Source: Streptomyces clavifer
Lineage (GTDB): Bacteria > Actinomycetota > Actinomycetes > Streptomycetales > Streptomycetaceae
NCBI GenBank assembly: GCA_014651175.1
Contig: BMWJ01000002.1
Location: 620,001 to 684,000, forward strand
DNA length: 64,000 bases
Reading direction: 5' to 3'
Shown here: in pieces, positions 8,601 through 16,775 of the stretch
How positions within the stretch are numbered: position 1 is the stretch's first letter
Layout: the number at the start of each line of letters is the position of its first letter
Translations under genes and position numbers: made by a program
The notes under the pieces: model-generated
Database searches by the model: none
What the model was told of the DNA's origin: nothing
What the model saw: the letters and a program-made list of their open reading frames with translations, nothing else

Positions 8601-11600
8601 GCTCGGTGCGCCAGTCGGCCCGCTCGGCGGTGACCTCGTCCAGGGCCTTGTCGCGCGCGCCGGCCTGGCTCCGGGTGTTGGTCGCGATCTCGGCGTCGAC
8701 CTTCGCCCTGTGCTTCTGCTGCGAGTCGCGGAAGTCCGCGTCCCTGGTCTGACGTCCTTCCGACATGCCCTTCCGGCCATCGCTGAACGCCGCCCGGAAC
8801 TGCGGTCCGCGCTCGTGCTCAGCCACCTCGGAGGCCGCCTCGGGGGGTACCGCCCCGGTCCCGGCGCCACCGTCGGGTGCGCCGCCCCCACCGCCCTGTC
8901 CGCCGGGGACCTTCGCCGTCATCTGCTTCTTCGGAGCGTTGGGGTAGACCTGGTTCTCTCCCATCGGGCGGGCGGCGTCGTCCCTTCCCGCCGCCACCGT
9001 TTCCCGGCCCTTGGTGTCGACGGCCGCGCCCTGCTCGCCGGCCGTCCGCTCGGCGGCGCCTTCCATCTCCACACCCGGCGCGTTGCCCGCCTGGGCCTTC
9101 CTCAGCGCTTCGTCCCTGGTCGGCAGCCCGGCGAACTTGGCGGCCAGTTCCGACTCGTCGATGTCGGCGCCGAAGAAGTTGGCGACCTTGGCCAGGCCGA
9201 AGCCGAGGGCCATCTTGAAGGTGTCCCAGCCGCCCGGCTCCTCCGCCTTCTCCGCCTCGATCTGGCCCTCGGGCTCCCTGGCCCCCTCGACCTCGGCCTT
9301 CTCGCCCTTCGGGGCCTCGGACCTCGCCGCCGGATCCTGCGCGTACCGGGCCGGCGCGTCGGCCTTCGGCCTGCCCTCCAGAGTCTGCGGGGCGCCCGCC
9401 GGGCGCAGCATCGAGGGCGGCGCGGCAGCGAGGGCCTTGTGCTCGTCGCCGACGGTGCGGTCCACGGAGCCGCTCACGCCGGTCATCGCCTGGAGTGCTT
9501 TGTGCGGCTTGAGCTTCGAGGCGGTGGACAGGCCCGCTTCCGGAGCCACTCCGGAGAGGTTCGGGGCCGCTCCTGAGCTTTTCCCCCTGCCCGGTCCGGC
9601 AGCCTTCGCTCCTCCGCCTCCGCCGGCCCCGCCGCCTGACCCCCCGGGAGCGGGGGCCGGCTTTGACGCCGCGGCCCGGGGAGCCGGTGCGGTCTTCGCC
9701 GCTGTCGGGGTGTCCTGAGTCTTCGTGGCCTCGGGGGCCGCGGTGGGCACGGGGGTTTCCGGCGCCGGGCTCTCCGTACGGGAAACGGGCCCGCTCTTCG
9801 CCGGGCCGCTGCCCGTCGACGCGCTCGGTGCGCCGCCCGACGTGTCCACAGCGGAACCGCCGGAGACATGCGTGTCCCGTGCGGGCGAAGGGGCCCGCGA
9901 GTCCGCCGCCGGTCCGCTCCGGCCCGTCGGAGCCGCGTCCGCCTTCTTCTGCTCCTCCTTGACCGCCGGCTCCGGCGCCGTCGCGTTGCCGGCCACCGCC
10001 TGCGGCGAGGCCTTCTCCTGCGCTGCCGCCGCGCCGCCCCCGGCTGGAGTGCCCTTCTCCTCCTTGTCTGCCGCCTCCTTCGCGTCGCTTCCGGCTTCCG
10101 ACGTGCCGGGTGCCTCCTCGACGGCCATCTGCGCGGCAACGGGACCGGCCTTCGGGTCGGCGCCGCTCTTGGGGTCCCGGGAGCCCGTCACAGGCCGCAC
10201 CTCGGTGGCCTGTTCCAGGGCGATCCCGCCGAGCAGGGAGTCCCCCTGCGTGCCTTCGTCCGCCTCGGCCGACGGGACCGTAGCCGGAAGTGCGACGGCA
10301 CCGTCCTGCTCGGGCTCGGGCTCGAACTCCGCCGCCGCGTCCTCTGCGTCCTCCGCATCCCGCTCTGCCTGCACCCGATCGGCCCTGGTCACCGGAGGCG
10401 CGGGGAACGACGGGGTGGCGGACGGGTAGGAGTCCGGCGTGTCCGCCGTCGGTACGGCGGACACGTCGAGGTCCTGCGTCGGCAGGAAGTCCTCCGGACG
10501 CAGCGTGACGTCCCAGGCGCTCGGCTCCCCACCGCCGACCTCGACCTCCGACGCGCTGCCGGTACCGAACGGAATGTCGTCGGACTTCTCCTCCGGGCCG
10601 TCGAGATCCTGGGCGCGTACGCCGTCGAGCGTGCCGAACGCCCCGGACAGCTGGGCGTCCTTGCCGGCCGCGGACGGAGAACCCGTGGGCTTCTCCGAGC
10701 CGCCCTTGTCCTCCGGCTTCAGCTGCTGACCCGCCACGAGCGCGTCGACGGCGCCCGGACGGTTCCTTGCCGCGGACTCCTCCCTGCTCGCGGCCGGGGC
10801 GCCCTGCTGCTCCTGGCCTTCCTTGCCTTCGCCTGAGCCTGCGGTCTCCGCCCCACCGCCGGAGGGCGAGGACGAGGCGGAACCCGAGGAGGCGGACGAT
10901 GCCTGCTGCCGGGGTGCGGCGGCCGGCGCCGCAGAAGCGGCACCCGGGTCCCGTCCCTGCCCCTGCCCCTGCCTCTGCCCCTGCTCGCCGCTCCCCCTGG
11001 AGCTTCCGTTCTCCGGGGTACTGCCGGGAGCGCCGCCCTCGTCCTCCTGGTCCTTCTCCGGACCCGGCGCGGGCGCGGGCTGCCGCTCCTCTTCCCGCTG
11101 CTCCTCCGCCGACCGCTGCGCAGTCTCGCGCTCGTACCGCAGTTCCCCGACCGGATCGCTCTCGGCAGCCGGGGCGTCGAGCGAGCTCCGCTCGAGGTCG
11201 TCGTAGGCCTCCACCTCGTCGACGAGGTCGAGCAGCCGCTCGTGCTCCGAGCTGAGCAGCCTCGTCTCCAGGCGCTCCAGCACGGTGTCCTGCAACTCCT
11301 CGGGCAACCGCGCCAGTTGCCTTCGGGTGCGCTTGGACCGGTCCTCCGGGTCGCCGCGCAGCGATCGTACGACCGAGTTGGCCAGCCGCTCCACCAGCGT
11401 TGCCGGATCGATCTGCTCCAGCCGGTTCCGGTCCGCGTCCACGGTCGCGTACCGCAGCCAGCCGGGCGTCGACTGCCCCTCCTCGACCTGGGTTCCGGCC
11501 TCGCCGTCCCGTACGGACTCCTGCGCCGCCGACTCCGCCTCACGCTCCATCGCCTGCTGCGGCAGGCTCACTTCGCCCAGGTCACGCCCGGCCCGCAGCG

Positions 11601-11961
11601 CACCCAGACCGTGCGGGTTCTGCACCGTGTGCAGCAGCTCGTGGGCGAGGAGGCGCTGACCGTCCGGTGTGCCGGGACGGTAGGCGCCCTCGCGGAAGAA
11701 GATGTCCTGCCCGACCGCGACCGCGTCCGCACCGAGCATCTCGGTGAGCGCGCCCGCGTCCCGGTCGGTGTGCAGCCGTACCCGGCCGAAGTCGTGGCCG
11801 AGCCGTTCCTCCAGCTCCCGTCGTACGCTCAGGTCGAGCGGCTGGCCCGCACCACTGACGATGTTCTTCGGCTCGGGCGCGCGGGTCGCGGCACGCTCTT
11901 TGCGCTTACGGCGCTTGCCGGCCTGGTCCGGCCGCGTCTCCTGCGAGTGGGACGTACTCAT
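5620..11961 (-). CDS. Giant DUF4157 protein with nuclease-like C-terminus, candidate eCIS effector
   Basis: A 2113-residue mosaic. Residues about 35-120 form a DUF4157 domain with a zinc-protease-like HELLH at 107-111, a common eCIS-associated N-terminus. Residues about 250-1000 are disordered and rich in Glu, Pro, Ala and Gly. A charged coiled-coil stretch follows, then (about 1250-1620) a long array of amphipathic and hydrophobic helices typical of delivery regions. A second Pro/Lys/Asp-rich linker leads to the end domain: AHHIKP at 1866-1871, WVRMHLLPAPLGG near 1903-1915 and NLVP near 1921, recalling DNA/RNA non-specific and HNH-like nuclease toxins. The catalytic RGHL of the former would here be RMHL. 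The ATG overlaps the preceding stop (ATGA, 11958-11961). A tape-measure role for the helical middle is an alternative. Confidence 0.75.
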   Translation of the reverse strand: MSTSHSQETRPDQAGKRRKRKERAATRAPEPKNIVSGAGQPLDLSVRRELEERLGHDFGRVRLHTDRDAGALTEMLGADAVAVGQDIFFREGAYRPGTPDGQRLLAHELLHTVQNPHGLGALRAGRDLGEVSLPQQAMEREAESAAQESVRDGEAGTQVEEGQSTPGWLRYATVDADRNRLEQIDPATLVERLANSVVRSLRGDPEDRSKRTRRQLARLPEELQDTVLERLETRLLSSEHERLLDLVDEVEAYDDLERSSLDAPAAESDPVGELRYERETAQRSAEEQREEERQPAPAPGPEKDQEDEGGAPGSTPENGSSRGSGEQGQRQGQGQGRDPGAASAAPAAAPRQQASSASSGSASSSPSGGGAETAGSGEGKEGQEQQGAPAASREESAARNRPGAVDALVAGQQLKPEDKGGSEKPTGSPSAAGKDAQLSGAFGTLDGVRAQDLDGPEEKSDDIPFGTGSASEVEVGGGEPSAWDVTLRPEDFLPTQDLDVSAVPTADTPDSYPSATPSFPAPPVTRADRVQAERDAEDAEDAAAEFEPEPEQDGAVALPATVPSAEADEGTQGDSLLGGIALEQATEVRPVTGSRDPKSGADPKAGPVAAQMAVEEAPGTSEAGSDAKEAADKEEKGTPAGGGAAAAQEKASPQAVAGNATAPEPAVKEEQKKADAAPTGRSGPAADSRAPSPARDTHVSGGSAVDTSGGAPSASTGSGPAKSGPVSRTESPAPETPVPTAAPEATKTQDTPTAAKTAPAPRAAASKPAPAPGGSGGGAGGGGGAKAAGPGRGKSSGAAPNLSGVAPEAGLSTASKLKPHKALQAMTGVSGSVDRTVGDEHKALAAAPPSMLRPAGAPQTLEGRPKADAPARYAQDPAARSEAPKGEKAEVEGAREPEGQIEAEKAEEPGGWDTFKMALGFGLAKVANFFGADIDESELAAKFAGLPTRDEALRKAQAGNAPGVEMEGAAERTAGEQGAAVDTKGRETVAAGRDDAARPMGENQVYPNAPKKQMTAKVPGGQGGGGGAPDGGAGTGAVPPEAASEVAEHERGPQFRAAFSDGRKGMSEGRQTRDADFRDSQQKHRAKVDAEIATNTRSQAGARDKALDEVTAERADWRTEQDAELKTLGTKKTERHEKVRTDVKDKEKKTDEDVVKEKADGDKKIQDENTKAEKDAEKKRDDSVEESGDWVSKAFDWIKKKVIEIKDAIVRVIKAARDAVVGVIKNFKETVERWINEARTFIADAIKNLINDLIEFAKSMVRAVVELANRIRKTITGLIAAAIAFVNRLATALKQAVRDLLDDIGKLLSSILDLLKKMLRDVVKAVVDAIRSVLDFAAALLAALGDFMLIAVDFLSDPGGWLGGAKNSAVDGAKNHLFREVRAAVKQWFQSKIEEIIGIPRAVIEKLIKGGFTLEKIIKETWDAIVPQLPFIIGEIVITKVIAKLIPGAGWAMAVIDAIRVAIGALGEILRAIGAVISWLKAVRQGGAGILFAKAVAAGIVALLEMAYEALLSGIGKYVAKVGRRLKGVAASLGKGQGKGKNKDGGGSDDEGGDKKAREQVPNRDTSPPGNRPTTTASPRPGAKPDLTGPGKPRTTPGKDTDDARPATRPTPSPKPEPKPEPPAEPKTEPDTKPGPKDGTPGRRPGDDKDSTKRVADDKNGPDKPKDQDPVRPRTKPDDKNTAGRPGPDRDNGGKKPEPEDGKKDPKPRSDKDKDKDKDKEKGKGGRNPGKDGSRTGPGRPKSRTERDRRRDEEDDSKADRLRAIVARIRPVIEAKLESGISQPSHRAMLEGLRAHYRLTSLGKSHDQDFEVRARLNPSMPVTGGHTSSEDRNDYLRRQNAVEPPLPPTKLPPFKDGPERAPSLKAHHIKPTTPAGSEAKDRLNALPKGWDAVSPKYSRGGAWVRMHLLPAPLGGEATTSNLVPARGDQNKDAATSVEHPAAKSLGNVVRNSKWKGKINKMIWYDVNVSYFGDGTFPGFPNSVSVTWGGYGHPHGHWQRDPAAGIWSRGFQPPPHKEDLPSPVADVNQDDAHVIRRATGVSLYFAKRISDLTQPNRGRGKTFANMRALSRALNVGDHLRPGESDETHTGGSHRNRLEALVLLRRAARKKRLTF

Positions 11962-12245
11962 CGAGTCACCTCGCCCCCGCCCGAGAGGCCCGTGTGCACC
12001 GCGCGCGCCAGCTCCTGGCCGAGCCGCCGTGCGGAGAGCGACGCGGGCAGCGGGGGCAGCCCCGCCAGGGCGTCCAGCGCCTGTCCGCCGTCGGCGGCGA
12101 GCGGCACGCCCCGTTCCCTTACGAGCCGGCCCAACTCCGCCTGGAAGGCCTCCGAGACGCGTTCCGGGTCCACCGTGCCGAACCCGTCGAGGACCAGCTC
12201 GCCGATGTCCACCCGTACGGTGCGCTGCTGCTCGTTCAGACCCAT
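11958..12245 (-). CDS. Small conserved eCIS-operon protein, function unknown
   Basis: A 95-residue acidic/amphipathic protein (begins MGLNEQQRTVRVDIGELVLDG) with predicted helices and no signal peptide or cysteines. I do not recognise a family. The position between the AAA+ ATPase (10-bp overlap) and the DUF4157 giant (ATGA overlap) implies tightly coupled translation with both. It might be an ATPase partner or an effector-loading adaptor; that is inference from position only. Confidence 0.7.
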   Translation of the reverse strand: MGLNEQQRTVRVDIGELVLDGFGTVDPERVSEAFQAELGRLVRERGVPLAADGGQALDALAGLPPLPASLSARRLGQELARAVHTGLSGGGEVTR

Positions 12246-14275
12246 CCGTGCACCTCCGACGGTGTCAGGGAACGGTCGAGTTTCAGGTACTCGGTACGGG
12301 CGGCCTCCAGCATGTGGCGCATCTGGAGCCGGTCCCCCTCCTCCGCCGCGAGGAACGCGCCGGACAGCGCGATGTTGCGGATGGAACCACCCGCCACGGT
12401 CAGGCGCGCGAGCAGCGCGGGGTCGACGCCCTTCGTCGGCGCCCGCGCGGGCAGGACCCGGCGCCAGATCTCGGCGCGCTCGCCCTCGCCCGGGAACGGG
12501 AAGTCGACGACGAAGCGGATACGGCGCATGAAGGCCGTGTCCAGCGCCTGCTTCATGTTCGTCGTGAGGATCGCCAGTCCCCGGTACGCCTCCATCCGCA
12601 TCAGCAGGTAGCTGACTTCGAGGTTGGCGTACCGGTCGTGGGAGTCCTTGACCTCGCTGCGCTTGCCGAACAGTGCGTCGGCCTCGTCGAACAGCAGCAG
12701 TGCGCCCCCCTGCTCCGCGGCGTCGAAGACCTTGCGCAGGTTCTTCTCGGTCTCACCGATGTATTTGCTGACCACCTGGGAGAGGTCGATGACGAACAGG
12801 TCCAGGCCCAGCTCGTTCGCCATCACCTCGGCGGCGAGGGTCTTGCCGGTGCCGGAACCGCCCGCGAAGAGCGCGGTGACGCCCAGCCCGCGGCGCAGCG
12901 TCCCGGCGAAGCCCCACTCCTCGTACACGGTCGGCCGCTGCCGTACGTGCGCGGTGATCTCGCGCAGCACCCGCAACTGCCGCTCCGCCAGGACCAGATC
13001 ACTCCAGGCGGCCTGCGGTTCGATCCGGCGGCCGAGCTCGTCCATGCCCATCCGGGCCTCGGCGAGGCCGGCCTGCCAGGCCAGGCCGGTGGCGTCCAGC
13101 TGGTCCTCGCCGGGCAGGTCCCTGGCCACGGTCGCTCCCGCCGAACGGACCAGATGGGGCGGCAACGAGAACTGGGCGACGAGGTCACGCAGGTCGCCCT
13201 CCGACACGTCCGGCACATCGGCGAACGCCTCGGTCCACACCCCGAGCTGCTCGTCCGCGCCAAGCGGCGGCACGACGACGCGGGTACCGCGGGGGCGTGC
13301 CGTCTGCCGCGGATCGGTACTCGACACGACCAGCGGCACGGCCGCGGTTCCGACGAACGCATCGGTGGCAGCGGACTGTTCACGGTCCAGGTCGCCGACC
13401 TCCACGAGCAGTGCCGCAGGCAGCAGAACCGCCTCGCGTTGCCACAGACGGGCCAGCAGGTCACGGGGGGCCGGCGCGGACGGAAGGTCGGCGGCCGACA
13501 TCGCGTAGAGGCCGAGCCCCGAGTCGCGGGCCGCCGCCGCGGCGATGTCCGCGCGGGTACGGAGATCACCGCCGACCAGCTCGACCCGCAGCGGCACATC
13601 GCGGCCCGTCCCCGCCCAGCCCGCCGCGACCCGGCCCGCCGCCAGCTCGTAGGAGGCGGGCAGGGTTTCCGGTGCGGTGGTCCGGCGCAGCAGGCCGTGC
13701 AGCCTCGCGTCCAGGTACGGCGAGCCGGCCAGGAAGTGCAGGATCCGCTCGTCGAGCCGGATCCGGGACGTGGCCAGCCGGGTCTCGTCGTCCAGCTCCA
13801 CGATGCGCCAGCGCCGCAACGGGGCGACAGGGGTGAGGGCGCTCCAGTGCGGATCGCCGAGCGCGGCAAGGGCGAGCGAGAAGGTGGGGTACGTGCGCTC
13901 CGGATCCCCGCAGGCCGCGGCGCAACGGGCACCCGTCGTGGGGTCCAGCTCGGCCGCGGCTGCCAGCAGGACGATCTCGCGTTCGAACGGGCTGAGGCCG
14001 AAGCAGGCGACGAGGGCGTCGAGAGCCGCGGGGCCGGGAAGAGCGCCCGGTGGGGCACCGACGGCGCTTCCCGGTGGAGTGGTTCCGGAGGCGGACGCGG
14101 CAGGACCGGCTGCGCTGCCGGACGGGACGTCGGTGGCCGGGCCCGAGCCGTGTGTCGCACGCCCGGCATGGCTGTCGATGCGGGCGAGGACGGCGTGGAC
14201 CTCGGTCAGGAGCGCCCGCCCCTGTGCTGCGGCGCTGCGGCCCTCGCTCCGGCCGGCCCCTTCGTACGTGCCCAT
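12236..14275 (-). CDS. cis15: AAA+ ATPase of the contractile injection system (Afp15-like)
   Basis: Cytoplasmic AAA+ ATPase found in every eCIS locus, thought to assist assembly. The product has 679 residues. The catalytic module is C-terminal: Walker A GGSGTGKT at about 472-479, Walker B LLLFDEAD near 526, sensor-1 ILTTN near 569, and an arginine-finger region FMRRIRF near 582. The N-terminal part is divergent, with Ala/Pro/Gly-rich stretches before residue 100. ATG at 14275 has a GGTGAGG site just upstream; a GTG at 14302 would add nine residues. The gene starts 33 bp after the cap gene. Confidence 0.9.
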   Translation of the reverse strand: MGTYEGAGRSEGRSAAAQGRALLTEVHAVLARIDSHAGRATHGSGPATDVPSGSAAGPAASASGTTPPGSAVGAPPGALPGPAALDALVACFGLSPFEREIVLLAAAAELDPTTGARCAAACGDPERTYPTFSLALAALGDPHWSALTPVAPLRRWRIVELDDETRLATSRIRLDERILHFLAGSPYLDARLHGLLRRTTAPETLPASYELAAGRVAAGWAGTGRDVPLRVELVGGDLRTRADIAAAAARDSGLGLYAMSAADLPSAPAPRDLLARLWQREAVLLPAALLVEVGDLDREQSAATDAFVGTAAVPLVVSSTDPRQTARPRGTRVVVPPLGADEQLGVWTEAFADVPDVSEGDLRDLVAQFSLPPHLVRSAGATVARDLPGEDQLDATGLAWQAGLAEARMGMDELGRRIEPQAAWSDLVLAERQLRVLREITAHVRQRPTVYEEWGFAGTLRRGLGVTALFAGGSGTGKTLAAEVMANELGLDLFVIDLSQVVSKYIGETEKNLRKVFDAAEQGGALLLFDEADALFGKRSEVKDSHDRYANLEVSYLLMRMEAYRGLAILTTNMKQALDTAFMRRIRFVVDFPFPGEGERAEIWRRVLPARAPTKGVDPALLARLTVAGGSIRNIALSGAFLAAEEGDRLQMRHMLEAARTEYLKLDRSLTPSEVHGWV

Positions 14276-14308
14276 GCCCTCACCACCCCCCGTGTTCCGC
14301 ACTCCGGC

Positions 14309-15283
14309 TCAGCCCTTGCCGTCCGGTGTCGTCGTGCCGTCGCTCCCGGTCCTCCTGCGGGGACGCGGCGGGGTCGCTCGCCGGGCGGCCCCGGTGGGCT
14401 CGGCCGCCGCTTCGCCAGGGACCTGGGCGGGTGCGCCCATCGCGGCTTCGGAGGAGGTCCGCGCAGGCGCGGCCTTCTTCGCGGCGGCCTTCGCCGACCC
14501 GGCCTTCTTGACGGCGGCCTTCCGTACGGGAGCGGCCTTCCGTGCGGGGGCGGCCTTCCGTGCGGGGGCGGCCTTCTTCGCCACGGCCTTCCGTGCGGGA
14601 GCGGCCGGAGCCGTCGAAGCCCCTGCGGCACCCCCGTCGACCCCATCCACTCCAGGCGGCAGGGGCGCACCGGGAGCACCGAACGGCACCACCCGCACCG
14701 TGCGTTGCTCCACCGGTTTCGCCGGGACGGGTTTCTCCCGGCCCTCGATCACCACCAGCGATGCCTGATAGGCCACCGACAGGGTGTACGGGGTCTGGTG
14801 CAGCATGCCCCAGAGCTTGGACGTCTCGTCGACGTCCATGACCGTCGGTGTGAAGCGGACCTTCTGCAGCGAGTCCGCCAGGTCACTGCCCGCCAGATGC
14901 GGCCGCTCGGCGGCCAGTTCGATCAGCTCCCGCGGGAGCACGGGAATCTCGTGCAACGTCCGTATGACGCAGCCCAGCAGCCGCTGCCCGACAAGCTCCG
15001 TCTCCTCCCCGTACGCGCTGATCACGTAGTGCAGGTCCAGCGGCGCGGCCGCCCTGCTGCGCAGGGTGCCGTCGGCGGCTCGCGTCGGCAGATCGTTGTT
15101 GCGCATCGCGGCGTTCGGGGTCACCTGGTAGAGGAACACCGTCACGGTCGGCTCACTCGGTGCCTCCGACGGGGGCTTGCGGGTCTCCACCTTGACCGCG
15201 ATGTCCATCTCGGGTCCCAGATTGCTCTCGATCAGCAGGGCGAGCGCCTGGGTGACCGTGGCGACGGCGAGTGCGTTGCTCAT
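14309..15283 (-). CDS. cis16: Tail-cap/terminator protein (Pvc16/DUF4255) with a histone-H1-like tail
   Basis: Residues 1-190 are a DUF4255 (Pvc16 N-terminal) domain that caps the tube-sheath end. Recognisable parts are LALLIESNLGPEMDI at the N-terminus, DLHYVISAYGEETELVGQRL (about 83-102) and LHQTPYTLSVAYQASLVVIE near 160-180. Residues about 215-290 are unusual: Ala/Lys/Arg/Pro repeats of the type ARKAAPARKAAPVRKAAVKK, like histone H1 or HU C-tails, encoded by near-identical DNA repeats around 14510-14600. The tail could bind nucleic acid or other polyanions. The ATG lies 4 bp after the preceding stop. Confidence 0.87.
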   Translation of the reverse strand: MSNALAVATVTQALALLIESNLGPEMDIAVKVETRKPPSEAPSEPTVTVFLYQVTPNAAMRNNDLPTRAADGTLRSRAAAPLDLHYVISAYGEETELVGQRLLGCVIRTLHEIPVLPRELIELAAERPHLAGSDLADSLQKVRFTPTVMDVDETSKLWGMLHQTPYTLSVAYQASLVVIEGREKPVPAKPVEQRTVRVVPFGAPGAPLPPGVDGVDGGAAGASTAPAAPARKAVAKKAAPARKAAPARKAAPVRKAAVKKAGSAKAAAKKAAPARTSSEAAMGAPAQVPGEAAAEPTGAARRATPPRPRRRTGSDGTTTPDGKG

Positions 15284-15287
15284 GTCA

Positions 15288-16022
15288 TCAGTCCCTCTTC
15301 CCGCCGCGCGACAGGTAGTCGTCCAGCGTCAGTACGGGGGCCGGCCGGCCGGGCCGCTGTGCCGGGCGCCCGGCCGGTGACGCGTCCGCACCGGGCGGCG
15401 GCGCCGCGCTGACCTCGAGCCGGCCGATCTGTACGTGCACGACGCGTTCCGCCGGGCGGGGTGCGCGCCGTCCCACCGAGCCGAGTGCCGCGCCCCGTGC
15501 CGCGGCGGAGTCGGAGCCGCGCGGCACGGCGAGCGCTGCCGCGCGCGCCGGTGGGGCGGCCCTGTGTGCCGGCGCATCCCCCATGGCGGACGCCGGCGTC
15601 GAGGCGTCCGGCACGGAGGGCCGCCCCCGGCGTACCTCACGCGCTCGGTCGGCCCCACCCGGCCGGACGTTCGGGGCCGGAGCAGCCGAGGGCCGGAGCA
15701 GGGGCGCCGGAGCCGTCGCCGGACGGAGCGGACGCTCCGTCCCGCCTGGTTGCGGCGCACTCTCGGTGCGTACCACGGTGTGCCGCTCCGTACGCACCTC
15801 CCGGACCGGCCGCAGCGGCCGGGGCGGGTGCCGATCGGCACGCGGGGCGGAGGGGACGAGTGCCTCCGGTTCGCCCGGCCCGGGCGGGCCGTACCGCAGC
15901 GCCTCGACCCGCTCGAACGGGCCGGACAGCCTGGGCCGCACCCGTGCGGCGGGTTCCCCGCTGCCCTCGGCCGCGGGCACGGGCGTGTACCGGGCGAGCA
16001 GCCGGTCGAAGTAGTCAGCCAT
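15288..16022 (-). CDS. Pro/Arg-rich disordered eCIS-operon protein
   Basis: A 244-residue protein with a short ordered N-terminus (MADYFDRLLARYTPV) and a short C-terminus ending LTLDDYLSRGGKRD. Between them lies an almost continuous Pro/Arg/Ala-rich region with no recognisable domain, transmembrane segment or cysteine. The gene overlaps the preceding stop by 8 bp and ends 4 bp before the cap gene. Such proteins occupy this slot in other Streptomyces eCIS operons as far as I recall, with no assigned role. The ordered ends could tether two partners. Confidence 0.72.
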   Translation of the reverse strand: MADYFDRLLARYTPVPAAEGSGEPAARVRPRLSGPFERVEALRYGPPGPGEPEALVPSAPRADRHPPRPLRPVREVRTERHTVVRTESAPQPGGTERPLRPATAPAPLLRPSAAPAPNVRPGGADRAREVRRGRPSVPDASTPASAMGDAPAHRAAPPARAAALAVPRGSDSAAARGAALGSVGRRAPRPAERVVHVQIGRLEVSAAPPPGADASPAGRPAQRPGRPAPVLTLDDYLSRGGKRD

Positions 16023-16767
16023 CGGTGCACAGCTCCAGGTAGTAGCGACGCCGAAGGGGGCTCAGCGCCAGGATGTGCGGCTCGCTCCACCCGTAGGCGG
16101 TGGCGAGCAGGTGGACGTCGAGGAGCACGTCCCTCGCCCAGTTGTCCAGCTCGGTCCAGAGGTAGGAGGTGATGTCCAGCTCGGCCCGGGTCGCCCCACC
16201 GCATTCCGGGCACGCCACGTTCAGCGTCACCTCGGCCGTCGGGTCCGCCTCGGCGGCCTTCTCGGCGATGAGCCGCTCCACCCGTTCGGGCAGAAGGGTG
16301 TCCAGCCGCTCCGCGGGGACGGGCTCGCCGCCCCGCAGTGCCCGCACCGTGCAGCCGTTCACCAGCTGCCTGCGCGCCCCGGCGGACGAGGCGGCCGCAC
16401 CGGCCGCCGCGAGGTCGGCGACGGTGGGCAGCCGGAAATCGACCACCCAGTCGTCGTCCGTCACGCGCAGCAGCCGGTCCGCCGGACGCGTGCTCAGCGC
16501 ACCGGCGTCGAGGTCGAACTCCATGGCCTCACCGCAGGCACCGCACTCGATCCGCACCTGCATCCGTTCGCCGAAGAGCGACCGGCGCAGCGCGAACAGA
16601 TCGGCCTCCCTCTCGCCGACCGGTACCGACAGAAGCTCGTCGGTACCGGCCCCCGGGCGGGCCGCCCGGTGCAGCAGCAGCGACCTCTCGGCCGCCCCCA
16701 GAGGCAGTCCGGTCTCCCAGGCGGCCAGCAGTTCGTCGGGCCCCACGGGGGCCCTCCCCGGATTCAC
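16015..16767 (-). CDS. T4-type baseplate protein with two CxxC knuckles
   Basis: Resembles the T4 bacteriophage base-plate family (PF12322), probably a hub-assembly factor. The product has 250 residues. Two zinc-ribbon-like elements, ECGACGEAMEF near residue 70 and ACPECGG near 180, probably bind one Zn. The N-terminal part carries GPDELLAAWETGLPLG and the C-terminus ends in HILALSPLRRRYYLEL, a typical segment of this family. I place the start at GTG 16767, just after the tube stop at 16776, although the ribosome site is weak. A GTG at 16845 inside the tube gene is the alternative. Confidence 0.78.
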   Translation of the reverse strand: MNPGRAPVGPDELLAAWETGLPLGAAERSLLLHRAARPGAGTDELLSVPVGEREADLFALRRSLFGERMQVRIECGACGEAMEFDLDAGALSTRPADRLLRVTDDDWVVDFRLPTVADLAAAGAAASSAGARRQLVNGCTVRALRGGEPVPAERLDTLLPERVERLIAEKAAEADPTAEVTLNVACPECGGATRAELDITSYLWTELDNWARDVLLDVHLLATAYGWSEPHILALSPLRRRYYLELCTDG

Positions 16768-16775
16768 GGCGCCGT

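Noticed and set aside
11702-15412. Very long plus-strand open frame opposite the eCIS ATPase, cap and DUF4157 genes
   Set aside because: Arg/Pro/Gly-rich shadow composition, no ribosome site, and fully antisense to well-supported genes; a high-G+C artefact.
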